Source: Adiantum capillus-veneris (taxonomy: Eukaryota; Streptophyta; Polypodiopsida; Polypodiales; Pteridaceae). From it: DNA of 64,000 nt. The DNA lies in the NCBI GenBank assembly GCA_014529385.2, contig CM043962.1, forward strand, positions 85,243,680-85,307,679, read 5' to 3'. Position numbers and translations under genes: made by a program. Shown here piece by piece: positions 46,620 to 57,804 of this stretch (within the stretch, counting starts at the first letter, position 1; each line of letters opens with the position of its first letter). A model generated the notes under the pieces. That model searched no databases. It had not been told where the DNA came from and saw only the letters and a program-made list of their open reading frames with translations.

Positions 46620-47276
46620 TGTAAGGTCTCTGACCCGATCACAAGAGCACCCTCGTACCACGAAATGAATACAATGGAATAAGTTACTATTTTTAGCAGT
46701 TTTCCAGATTCTGTCAGTGCCATGATGTTTAGAATGTTATAAAGCTTCAAAATGTGAATTAAAATAATTTTTGTGAAAAATTTCTAAAAGTAGTAAGTTT
46801 TTGGTCACCCGAACCGTCCAATCTCGACCGTCTCGAAAATCTGCACCCGCACCCCGAATTTGAAAAAAATGCATTTTCGGAGCCCGGGGGGGGGGGGCTG
46901 CTAAATATGGCAGGTACTCAGACCCGTACGTCTTAGTTAGAGCTTAGTATAGCAATTTACGGCATCAAAATCCGACTCGTATGGCCCGTTTTAGCCTTAA
47001 ACCAATTTTTCACAAAATTGTCCGGGAGGCACGGGGGGCCCGAGGCTGTGTGGGAACAGGTCCCAACCCACTTTAGACCTGCTTTAGCAGCTAGGGGGCG
47101 CCCTCTTACTTTGTGGGAGTCTTGGGGAAGCTGCCAAGCCTGCAACTCAGTGTGAGAGTCAGTTTACTGAGCCAACTGGACACTTGGTGGGTAGGCAACT
47201 GGACTTGCCATGCAAGGACTGAGTGCTCATCCAGATGCAATTAGCAACACAAATCGATTTTCAGCCTGTAGGAGCC

Positions 47277-47284
47277 TATTTAAA
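47277..47284 (+). promoter_or_regulatory. Probable TATA box in LTR2
   Basis: TATTTAAA at the position equivalent to 39359-39366 in LTR1. Confidence 0.6.
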
Positions 47285-48192
47285 GGCCTACACACACACA
47301 CACACACACAGACATGTATGCTCACACACACACATTGCATACTCACACACCTACACACTGGGAAGGTGCTGCCGGCACACACACAGCTTTTGAAGGAGAA
47401 GCAAGGAGGGAGGTGCTGCCGAAATTCCCATCTCGAGGATTCATTGCATCAGAAATTTAAGAGGATGCTCAGCCCCTAATCACGGTAATTATGGTTTAAT
47501 TACTGCTCTTCTTAATCTCATCATTACCCACTCATAATTCTTGTCTACTATGCCTACTTTTAACTATAATTCTCTATAGCTGCTCTCTAAGTTTTCATAG
47601 CTATACTTCATTACATAATTATCATTCATTTAGTTAATTTATTCAGCCATTCATCATCCTTAATCGAGGATTAATGCATGATTAGGAAAGATTCTCTCTC
47701 TAGGCGGTATAGTCAATAAATTGTCAGGTAGTAATAGTGTAGATTTGTCAGAATTCAATCTTCACTACTCAATAGAGTTGTAATTAAATTATACTTAATC
47801 TTCTCCCACCTTTAGATGCGATTAAGGCTGAAAAATTAATCGGTCATTAGTCCAATAAGAAGGAGGTTTTTCCATCACACATGCCTGCAGTCACTCTGCA
47901 CCTTCATATTGCTCTAGGAAAATGAATGAGCTTGCTTACTTCATATCTTTCGTGAATCAATTAGAAAAACTCTGAATTTCTTAATCATCTAAGCCAGGTA
48001 ATTAAGATTAGAGTCGTTTCCCATAGGGTGGATACAGAATTACCCTTAAAAATTGCTAGGGCAAAAAGGGAGAAATCTAACCTCGTGCATAAGGAGGAGT
48101 CTTTAATAAATCTAATCTGCCGATTGGTTTGTCATGTTACTCTCGGACCTTAGCTTTTTTTTTTCAAGTCTATCATTTAAGTAGTGAGAAAA

Positions 48193-48333
48193 ATGGCCCC
48201 GGTTAAGAGAACTCGCTTCGGTGGAGCCCACGACCGCGAGGCGGGAACAAGCAATGTCAACGGAAAAGGAAAGGCTCCCATGGACGAGCAAATACCGGCC
48301 ATCTCACGGGCTATTGACGAAGAAATGGAAGAG
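48193..48333 (+). CDS. Proposed Gag first exon inside LTR2
   Basis: Copy of the 47-codon frame at 40281-40421, with the same GTAGGT donor after 48333. Here it would serve copy 2. Its pairing acceptors are 49526/49527 and 50247/50248. The gag of copy 2 carries a frameshift further on. Confidence 0.48.
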
Positions 48334-48626
48334 GTAGGTCCCAATTTCTATTCAAGTTGTTTATTTAACATTGCATACGATTAGTAAGGAATGGACATAT
48401 CCCCGAACATGTTGGAGAAATCCGACAGAAACCTCGGCATTGAATGCATAGTACATTTAAGTATAAAGTAGGAAAGAAATGATTGATGGGTAGGCTGTTT
48501 GCAAGAGGAAAGAATGTTTGCTAGGGAAAATTTAGCTCGACATGTTCATTTTATTTCCAATGTTGAATCAGTCCTGACCCCCCTACTGATCACAGGGGGC
48601 AAAGTTCCTCGTTAGGGCTCTTGAAT

Positions 48627-48742
48627 CCACGACTTGCTTTTTATGCGGTGGATACCCACGACTTTCTTTCTATGCGGTGGGAACCCACGTCTTGCTTTCT
48701 ATGCGGTGGGAGTGTCCATGACGTGATTTCTATGCGGTGGAC
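48627..48742. repeat. Four imperfect tandem repeats in LTR2
   Basis: Same array of TATGCGGTGG-containing units as at 40715-40830. Confidence 0.88.
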
Positions 48743-49414
48743 ATACCTAGTTGTATGGGCAGCTAGGCGACAACGGGAGGAGTGAACTCTCGCTGGAGGG
48801 GGGATATTGTACCTCCAGAACATTGGAACTTTTATGAATAAGTTTGAGTAGAATTTTTACTAGAATTCTGTCTTGGTGTTGTTTGCAATACTGGTTGAAG
48901 GGCTGTTTTAACGAACCATGTGATTCGGAATTAAACAAGGAATATCTATGTTGAACAACCTTTGTGGTAGTAATTAGGTCACACGAGGAAGTGTGAGTGT
49001 GGGGGTGGAAAGTGGGGGCTTGGCTCGGGTTGCCAAAGCCTATGAGATGGGTGGTCCCGATTGGTCGGGAACTCTCTGTCCCCATAGTGCTTACTCGATA
49101 TTGGTATTACTCATTGCCCCTAGAGCGGCGAATCCTCGAGAGTACGTGCCTCTGAAACATGGGGAAAAAGGCACTCGGGGTTTCTCTCCTCTTGGAAGGT
49201 GGGTCTTAGGATCGCTAGATAGTTAAGTACGCTTCCCCTGCGAGGTGGAGCTAGATCTCGTTGCTAGTAGGCTCGAACTCGACTCACTTGGTGATGAGAG
49301 ATCGTCCGCTAGTTGAACCCTGAACCATTTTGTTTGCTTCCGCTATAGATCTAGTGGCTACCAGGTTTACCATCAGGTCCGTTGTTTGATATGACGGGGT
49401 GGGGACCTCACACC

Positions 49415-49427
49415 TGGTATCAGAGCC
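49415..49427 (+). promoter_or_regulatory. Primer-binding site, family B copy 2
   Basis: TGGTATCAGAGCC stands two bases after LTR2, identical to copy 1. Confidence 0.92.
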
Positions 49428-49526
49428 TAGGTTAGGCTGGGAAAATAAAGTCGTATTGTTTGAACATTTAAAAGGAACTGAAAGTATATAGGTAGTTGAT
49501 CCGAATTCCTTGCATTGGTGTTGCAG

Positions 49527-49952
49527 GAAGATCCCGTGCTCGAATATCGGAAGTTCCAAGTGTTTGAGCTTATTTATGAGCAAGCTCGAAGATCCCCTGT
49601 TTACCAGTTCAGGCGAGATGTCATGGAGATACTGTTGAAGGCTTATACGCCACACTCCACTCGCATTGACAAAGGATGGGAACTTGATTGGACATTTCCA
49701 GGAGGGGTTTACTACATCAATGCTTGGAAGCTAGGGTGCCTGGCTACCGACTTGAAGAAGATACGTTGGGGAGAAGAGTTGAGAGTGATAGAGATATTCT
49801 ACTTGGTGCCCACACGATTGGACCAGACTGTTTCGGGCAACTCCAACCAAACCATCAACGACTGGCTCTTGGAGAAGGTCACCAATGTGATTCCAGTAAA
49901 CCGAGTCAAAACCTTTGGATTACTGAAAGCGGAACTCCGGCCCGATATCTGA
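49527..49952 (+). CDS. Unrecognised 142-codon frame between PBS and gag, copy 2
   Basis: Same length and acceptor context as 41615-42040. One amino acid change is seen (ARKLG in copy 1, AWKLG here). Conservation between copies says little, because they separated recently. Confidence 0.4.
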   Translation, partial: EDPVLEYRKFQVFELIYEQARRSPVYQFRRDVMEILLKAYTPHSTRIDKGWELDWTFPGGVYYINAWKLGCLATDLKKIRWGEELRVIEIFYLVPTRLDQTVSGNSNQTINDWLLEKVTNVIPVNRVKTFGLLKAELRPDI

Positions 49953-50247
49953 GTTTATTATCCCCTCAAGAATGTGTATAAAAACTATTACACGAATGAA
50001 GTAGTGCATCATGTCAATACCATTTCCTAGGCGTATGTTACACGCAATCCATAAAGCCATGTAATAAGCGGTCATCAGTCATTCTAAAGCTTGAGGAGTT
50101 TCGATTGTAATAAATTTCCATCAATAAAGTGCTTTTTGTCTCTGAATCTCTGTCTCTTGATAAAGTGGAATTTTGAATTTTATTAAAGTCTCGTGTCTAT
50201 TTTGAAATTCAAGTAATGGTATCAAGAATTTCGTATAACCCATGTAG

Positions 50248-50810
50248 GTACCGCCTGTTGCTCTGTACTCGGCAGCGCAAGAGAAGAAGCTTCTCCTCAA
50301 ACAAGCCCAACCTCCGATCTTTAAGGGCGAGGGGGCAAATGTGGAGAGAGATGCGGAAGTATGGATGGAAGCCATGGACGATTACTTTGAAGCTGCGGGA
50401 CCCAACCCGTAAATCAAACCATGCTTGCGATGTTCCGCCTGACTGGCGATGCCAAGATATGGTGGAAGCAACATTGCAGAGACCTGGACATTAAAGGATC
50501 TTCCCAATCTTGGGAAGACATCAAAGCTGCGATAATGGGGCGTTATTTACCACCTGCCTATAGGACCTTGAGAATGAATGAATTCTTTTCACTTCGACAG
50601 TTGAATTCAACTGTCAAAGAATACTATGCAAAGTTTGTCACTCTTCGGAGATATGCTCCTAAGATGACCTTGGAACAACAGGTGGCAAGGTTCTGTCAAG
50701 GACTAATCGATCCCTTGAACACTCGGCTGGAGGCTCTCAGGCCGTCAACACTACAGGATGCCTTGTTGAGGGCTAAACCTCTAGCTCTCAAAGTACAAAA
50801 GGCTAATTAG
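50248..50810 (+). pseudogene. Family B Gag, copy 2 (frameshift and nonsense)
   Basis: Homologous to 42336-42899. One G is missing in the run at about 50396-50399 (CGGGACC where copy 1 has CGGGGACC), which breaks the frame after DDYFEAA. The remainder is open from 50421 to the TAG at 50808-50810, which is shared with copy 1. The core motifs WWKQHCRDLD and YYAKFVTLRRYAP are unchanged. Confidence 0.88.
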
Positions 50811-53800
50811 AATAGGAGGAATCATTGGGCAAAGAGGGCAAGGAACACTACTTGGGACAACAAACCAGCCAACCAAACCTATAACCAGCGCCCTATTGTG
50901 GCTACCACCACGACCATGGAGTTCCCTGATGTTCGATGCTATGGTTGCGGCGAGCATGGACATTACAGATCCAATTGCCCCAGGAACATTCAGGCAACCA
51001 ACGCCAATGCCATACCCTTGAATACCCGTGGGCGTGGCCAAGCTAATGGAAGAGGAGGACGCGGAAGAATGAACAGAGGGCGAGGGCGTGGAGCTACCGC
51101 CAGAGTGAATGCCGCAGTAGCTCAACCAACTGTGGGTGATGAAGCAGTGGAGAGAGCAACCCTACATGTTGCAATTGACAATCCCAATGGTTGCGAGCAA
51201 TACGCAGTCATTCATACGCCAGGATCTCTCAGAGGTGAACAAGTTAACTTCCTTATAGATTGTGGCAGTACTCTTTCATTTCTTTCACCCAGATGCATGA
51301 GAAAGCTTAAGCTAGATAAGTATCCGTCAAGCAAGCTGGTTGTCGAGTTAGCAAACGGCAAGGAGGTAGTATCTCAACACTCTGTAGGCAAAATTGACTT
51401 TGATTTAGGGGGACACCCGACTTCTGCCCAATTTCGAACCTTACCCTTAGGATTCTTTGATGGGATACTAGGGATGGACTGGTTAAAGCAAAATAGGGCC
51501 CACATACATTGTGCACAAGGAAACTTTACATTTACAGATAACTTGGGTAATGAAGCCTTAATTAAGGGGGAAAATGGGAGACCTAGGGCTATTCTAGTTA
51601 AGGCCAACAGACTCTTGAAGGGACTAAGGAAGGGACAACAAATATATGCAGTTAAACTCAATAAGGTGGACCAATCAGATACCTCACTTCGACCAGACTG
51701 GCTGAGGGAGTATGATGACGTATTCCCCGAAGACCTTACGAATCTTCCACCACACAGAGAGGTAGATCATGAGATTGAGACTATTCCTGGGTGTGAACCT
51801 ATCTCAAAAAGACCTTATAAAATGTCACTTCCGGAGGCCATCGAACTCAAAGAACAACTTAAGCAACTCATTGAGCAAGGATTCATTCGACCCAGTACTT
51901 CTCCTTGGGGTGCTCCAGTTCTTTTTCAAAAGAAGAAGTATGGGACCTTAAGGCTATGCATAGACTACCGTGGACTGAACCAGGTAACTGTCAAGAACAA
52001 GTATCCAATTCCAAGGATTGACGAACTCTTGGACAGACTCCACGGCGCCAAAATGTTTACTAAGATTGATCTAAGGTCAGGATATTACCAGATCAGGATC
52101 AAGGAATCAGATATTCCGAAGACAGCTTTCAACACCAGGTATGGACACTACGAATTCACAGTAATGTCTTTCGGTCTAACAAATGCTCCTGCAAGCTTCA
52201 ATCGACTCATGCAGGATATTTTCAAACCTTACTTGGACGACTTTGTCTTGGTTTTCTTTGATGACATTCTAGTCTATTCTAAGAATGAAACAGATCACAA
52301 GGAACATGTTCGCAAAGTACTTGATCTCCTTCGAGAACACCAGCTTTACGCTAAAGAGAGCAAGTGCACTTTTTGCTCACCAAAGGTCAACTATCTTGGA
52401 TTTGTCATTTCGGCTGAAGGGATTTCAGTGGACCTAGACAAAGTCAAGGACATCGTTGACTGGCCTCAACCATCCACTGTCAGCGAAGTAAGGGGATTTC
52501 TTGGAATAACGGGATGGTACAGGATTTTTGTCAAGGATTATGCACGTATTGCTGCACCTTTGACGGAACTCTTGAAGAAAGGAATGAGGATCGATTGGAA
52601 GACCGAGCACGAGTCTAGTTTTGCTAAGCTAAAAGAATTCTTGGTCTCAGCTCCTATCTTAAAGCTTCTAGACTCCAGTAAAGAATTTGAAGTAGCGACA
52701 GATGCTAGTAAGTCTGCTCTAGGCGGAGTTCTTACTCAAGAAGGAAGACCGGTGGCGTATACTTCGCGAAAGCTGAGGGATCATGAGAAGAATTATCCCA
52801 CTCATGATCTGGAACTTTTAGCAGTTATACATGCACTGAAGTTATGGAGACATTATCTTCTTGGACGCAAGTTTCAGTTGGTTACAGACCACAAGAGTTT
52901 AAAGTGGATTTTTACTCAACCCATTCTCAATATGCGACAACGGCGATGGATAGAGCTATTACAGGAATATGACCTTGACATAAAGTATAGACCAGGGAAG
53001 GAAAACGCAGTTGCAGATGGTCTTAGCCGAAAATCGTTTCTCGGAGCTATCTCTATTCCAAATAACCCTATCTGAGATAGAATCAAAGAAGCATCCCTCG
53101 AAGATCTAGAGTACCAACGTATGGCTTCATTAGTCCAGCAGAATAAGATGCCTGAAGCTAAAGATTACTCTCTTATGGGAGGATGTCTTTAATACAGACA
53201 TAGACTCTGTGTACCCAGAGACCCAGCTTTAAAGAAGGCCATTCTATATGAAGCACACGATAGCCCTACATCCGGACACCCAGGCTATGCTAAAACTCTT
53301 CACGCCGTTAGGAGGAGTTATTTCTGGTCTGGAATGAAAGGAGACATACTTCGCTATGTGAGGCAATGTCTTTCTGGTCAACGGATAAAGGCCGAAAGGA
53401 TCAAGTTACCAGGGCAACTTCAACCTCTTGACATACCCCAGATGAAGTGGGAATGCATCAGTATGGATTTTTTTACAGGGTTACCTTCTACAGGAGGTTA
53501 TGATTCTGTTTTCGTGGTTGTTGACATGCTCACAAAAGTGGCTCATCTAATACCCGTAAAGACAACCTTTACTGCTTCAGATATTAGTCGGGTATTCATC
53601 AAGGAGATTTTCAGGCTACATGGTCTACCCAAGCGTATTGTCAGTGATAGAGATGCCAAGTTTACATCAAAATTTTGGACTTCTCTTTTCCAATCTATTG
53701 GGTCACAATTAGCTTTCAGTACAGCATACCATCCACAAACAGATGGGCAAACTGAGAGAGTTAATCAAGTCATTGAGGACATTCTCAGAGCCTATTGTTC

Positions 53801-54500
53801 GCAAGAACCAAAGAAGTGGTTACAATATCTACCTTTGGTAGAATATGCTTATAACTCTTCCGAACACAGAAGCATTGGAATGTCACCTTTCAAAGCTCTT
53901 TATGGACAGGACCGTTTAGCACCACTGAACTTTTCAGATCCAACCATCAGAGTAGAAGCCTCTAGAAAGATGTTAGAAGATATGGAAGCACAGACTAGAG
54001 CCATTCGTCAGGACATTCAGGTAGCTCAAGATAGGCAGAAGCACTATGCAGATAAGAACCGCACAAATAGAACTTTCAAGGAAGGAGACAAGGTTTTTCT
54101 CCGAGTCCGACCTAAGAAAAGCAATTTATCGCTAGGCAGATACAAGAAGCTAAGCCCAAGGTATTGTGGACCATTTGAGATCGTTAAGGTTGTAAGTGAC
54201 CAGGCCTACAAGCTAAAGTTACCTGCAAACTTGAAGGTTCATGATGTATTCCATGTCAGCTTACTCAAACCCTATATTCCCAATCCTGATCAATTCTTGG
54301 ACTCAGATCAGATAGTCATGCCAGCACAAGGAGTTCTCGAGCTCCAACCTGACTATGTACTTGAAACAAGGGAAAGAAAGTTACGCAACAGAACTATCAC
54401 GGAGCATCTAGTAAAGTGGAAGGATTACCCTGAAGAAGATGCAACTTGGGAGGACGAATCGACGCTCTTAAAAGATTACCCAAACTCATTCTTGAGATGA
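50811..54500 (+). pseudogene. Family B nucleocapsid-pol, copy 2 (two nonsense codons)
   Basis: From 50898 a frame of 725 codons holds knuckle (residues about 14-27), RG-rich region (about 44-68), protease DCGS (about 121), RT (about 300-500, FFDD near 454) and RNase H (about 597-715). It ends at the TGA 53073-53075 shared with copy 1. A private TAA at 53190-53192 follows. The integrase zinc finger has the same CLSGQ as copy 1. The integrase core and chromodomain are open from 53334 to 54500 (388 codons). RT reads KKKYGT at 51930-51947 where copy 1 has KKKDGT. Copy 2 lacks the copy 1 frameshift. Confidence 0.92.
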
Positions 54501-54521
54501 GGACATCTCAAATTTTTCACG

Positions 54522-54531
54522 TTGGGGAGGT
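54522..54531 (+). promoter_or_regulatory. Polypurine tract, family B copy 2
   Basis: TTGGGGAGGT immediately before LTR3, as in copy 1. Confidence 0.8.
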
Positions 54532-57068
54532 TGTAAGGTCTCTGACCCGATCACAAGAGCACCCTCGTACCACGAAATGAATACAATGGAATAAGTTACT
54601 ATTTTTAGCAGTTTTCCAGATTCTGTCAGTGCCATGATGTTTAGAATGTTATAAAGCTTCAAAATGTGAATTAAAATAATTTTTGTGAAAAATTTCTAAA
54701 AGTAGTAAGTTTTTGGTCACCCGAACCGTCCAATCTCGACCGTCTCGAAAATCTGCACCCGCACCCCGAATTTGAAAAAAATGCATTTTCGGAGCCCGGG
54801 GGGGGGCTGCTAAATATGGCAGGTACTCAGACCCGTACGTCTTAGTTAGAGCTTAGTATAGCAATTTACGGCATCAAAATCCGACTCGTATGGCCCGTTT
54901 TAGCCTTAAACCAATTTTTCACAAAATTGTCCGGGAGGCACGGGGGGCCCGAGGCTGTGTGGGAACAGGTCCCAGCCCACTTTAGACCTGCTTTAGCAGC
55001 TAGGGGGCGCTCTCTTACTTTGTGGGAGTCTTGGGGAAGCTGCCAAGCCTGCAACTCAGTGTGAGAGTCAGTTTACTGAGCCAACTGGACACTTGGTGGG
55101 TAGGCAACTGGACTTGCCATGCAAGGACTCAGTGCTCATCCAGATGCAATTAGCAACACAAATCGATTTTCAGCCTGTAGGAGCCTATTTAAAGGCCTAC
55201 ACACACACACACACACACAGACATGTATGCTCACACACACACATTGCATACTCACACACCTACACACTGGGAAGGTGCTGCCGGCACACACACAGCTTTT
55301 GAAGGAGAAGCAAGGAGGGAGGTGCTGCCGAAATTCCCATCTCGAGGATTCATTGCATCAGAAATTTAAGAGGATGCTCAGCCCCTAATCACGGTAATTA
55401 TGGTTTAATTACTGCTCTTCTTAATCTCATCATTACCCACTCATAATTCTTGTCTACTATGCCTACTTTTAACTATAATTCTCTATAGCTGCTCTCTAAG
55501 TTTTCATAGCTATACTTCATTACATAATTATCATTCATTTAGTTAATTTATTCAGCCATTCATCATCCTTAATCGAGGATTAATGCATGATTAGGAAAGA
55601 TTCTCTCTCTAGGCGGTATAGTCAATAAATTGTCAGTTAGTAATAGTGTAGATTTGTCAGAATTCAATCTTCACTACTCAATAGAGTTGTAATTAAATTA
55701 TACTTAATCTTCTCCCACATTTAGATGCGATTGAGGCTGAAAAATTAATCCGTCATTAGTCCAATAAGAAGGAGGTTTTTCCATCACACATGCCTGCAGT
55801 CACTCTGCACGTTCATATTGCTCTAGGAAAATGAATGAGCTTGCTTACTTCATATCTTTCGTGAATCAATTAGAAAAACTCTGAATTTCTTAATCATCTA
55901 AGCCAGGTAATTAAGATTAGAGTCGTTTCCCATAGGGTGGATACAGAATTACCCTTAAAAATTGCTAGGGCAAAAAGGGAGAAATCTAACCTCGTGCATA
56001 AGGAGGAGTCTTTAATAAATCTAATCTGCCGATTGGTTTGTCATGTTACTCTCGGACCTTAGCTCTTTTTTTTCAAGTCTATCATTTAAGTAGTGAGAAA
56101 AATGGCCCCGGTTAAGAGAACTCGCTTCGGTGGAGCCCACGACCGCGAGGCGGGAACAAGCAATGTCAACGGAAAAGGAAAGGCTCCCATGGACGAGCAA
56201 ATACCGGCCATCTCACGGGCTATTGACGAAGAAATGGAAGAGGTAGGTCCCAATTTCTATTCAAGTTGTTTATTTAACATTGCATACGATTAGTTAGGAA
56301 TGGACATATCCCCGAACATGTTGGAGAAATCCGACAGAAACCTCGGCATTAAATGCATAGTACATTTAAGTATAAAGTAGGAAAGAAATGATTGATGGGT
56401 AGGCTGTTTGCAAGAGGAAAGAATGTTTGCTAGGGAAAATTTAGCTCGCTGGAGGGGGGATATTGTACCTCCAGAACATTGGAACTTTTATGAATAAGTT
56501 TGAGTAGAATTTTTACTAGAATTCTGTCTTGGTGTTGTTTGCAATACTGGTTGAAGGGCTGTTTTAACGAACCATGTGATTCGGAATTAAACAAGGAATA
56601 TCTATGTTGAACAACCTTTGTGGTAGTAATTAGGTCACACGAGGAAGTGTGAGTGTGGGGGTGGAAAGTGGGGGCTTGGCTCGGGTTGCCAAAGCCTACG
56701 AGATGGGTGGTCCCGATTGGTCGGGAACTCTCTGTCCCCATAGTGCTTACTCGATATTGGTATTACTCATTGCCCCTAGAGCGGCGAATCCTCGAGAGTA
56801 CATGCCTCTGAAACATGGGGAAAAAGGCACTCGGGGTTTCTCTCCTCTTGGAAGGTGGGTCTTAGGATCTCTAGATAGTTAAGTACGCTTCCCCTGCGAG
56901 GTGGAGCTAGATCTCGTTGCTAGTAGGTTCGAACTCGACTCACTTGGTGATGAGAGATCGTCCGCTAGTTGAACCCTGAACCATTTTGTTTGCTTCCGCT
57001 ATAGATCTAGTGGCCACCAGGTTTACCATCAGGTCCGTTGTTTGGTACGACGGGGTGGGGACCTCACA
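54532..57068 (+). mobile_element. Family B LTR3 (3'), with 253-bp deletion
   Basis: 2537 bp. Compared with LTR2 it lacks 253 bp. The deletion endpoints are a CTCG present at both sides (56445-56448 here; 48536-48539 and 48789-48792 in LTR2), so one repeat and the interval were lost. The missing part contains the TATGCGGTGG array. The exon-like ORF is retained at 56102-56242. Confidence 0.93.
55187..55194 (+). promoter_or_regulatory. Probable TATA box in LTR3
   Basis: TATTTAAA equivalent to the boxes in LTR1 and LTR2. From here transcription would enter the PPR remnant and spacer beyond 57068. Confidence 0.55.
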
Positions 57069-57073
57069 AATTC
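57069..57073. repeat. Right target-site duplication AATTC of the family B array
   Basis: Directly follows the CCTCACA end of LTR3 and equals 38702-38706. Confidence 0.9.
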
Positions 57074-57104
57074 GGACATGAAGTAGATCAAGAACTTCTC
57101 ATGC

Positions 57105-57370
57105 TTTCATGAGTATACCTTGGTTGGGGTGCTCATGAGCATGACGACACAAAGATTTACAAATTCAAAGCTTTATAGAGAATTTGGACCTTCTTGTGAA
57201 ATGTTCACCACATTCAACATACATATCGACCAAGGCATTGCCCAACACGACATATTTTTTCATCAACAGTCATTGACTAAGAAGATCAAATGGAATTTTG
57301 GTGCCCATATCATCATCTTGCACCTGCATGCCAATCTTATTTGGAATAGTTCTGAAGTGGCAATCAGACT
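57105..57370 (-). pseudogene. Short PPR remnant right of the family B array
   Basis: The minus-strand translation holds YVVLGNALVDMYVECGEH (about 57250-57195), a clear PPR helix pair. It has the same orientation as the fragment left of the array at 37337-38640. This is consistent with family B having split one PPR pseudogene. Too short and broken to be a gene. Confidence 0.7.
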
Positions 57371-57804
57371 GCGGGACAACCATGCAGTGGAGGGCATAGC
57401 CAAAGCCCTTTAAAAATGTGAGATTGTTGTTGAGAGACTAAGACTATTGGCAGGTGTGGGGAAGCAGGGCCTTGTGTGGGAGTAGAAGGGTGAGTGTCGG
57501 GAGGTGTAAACTGATGCTTGGAATTTTGTTGTTGTTGGAGAGTGATATGATTGCATCCCAGGGGAGCATGGGAGACTGAACAAATGCGCTATCCTCCCAC
57601 TCCCCACCTGCTTGATTTGTACCCAACTAGAATCGCGATTAATATCCCACCACATTTTCTCTTTTGATTGCTGACTCACTCAAGGGTTTTAAGGTTAACA
57701 AAGTGCGATTAATATCTTAAGATAATCATTGTCAGCATAGGTTGAAGAAGTAGGTGGCTTGATTCAAAAGCTTCTTGGCAGTCGTAGTGTCAGCCCTTCC
57801 TCCC
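57371..57804. other. Spacer, nothing supportable
   Basis: No conserved ORF. The string GCGATTAATATC occurs at about 57634 and 57704 and a variant near 58406. I cannot assign it. Confidence 0.5.

Larger units (their letters stand above)
46620..49412 (+). mobile_element. Family B LTR2 (shared middle LTR)
   Basis: 2793 bp with the same ends as LTR1. It serves as 3' LTR of copy 1 and 5' LTR of copy 2. At informative sites up to 49126 it agrees with LTR3 against LTR1. From 49146 to its end it agrees with LTR1 against LTR3. Confidence 0.93.
38707..57068 (+). mobile_element. Family B chromovirus tandem array: LTR-internal-LTR-internal-LTR
   Basis: There are three LTRs (38707-41500, 46620-49412, 54532-57068) and two internal regions (41501-46619, 49413-54531). 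Each internal region has its own Met-tRNA primer-binding site and polypurine tract. Only the outer edges carry the AATTC duplication, and no duplication flanks the middle LTR. The internal regions differ by roughly a dozen bases by eye. Both encode a Gag with zinc knuckle and RG-rich tail, DCGS protease, RT, RNase H, integrase and chromodomain, and both carry inactivating lesions. Unequal recombination between LTRs of one inserted element explains the layout. Confidence 0.93.
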
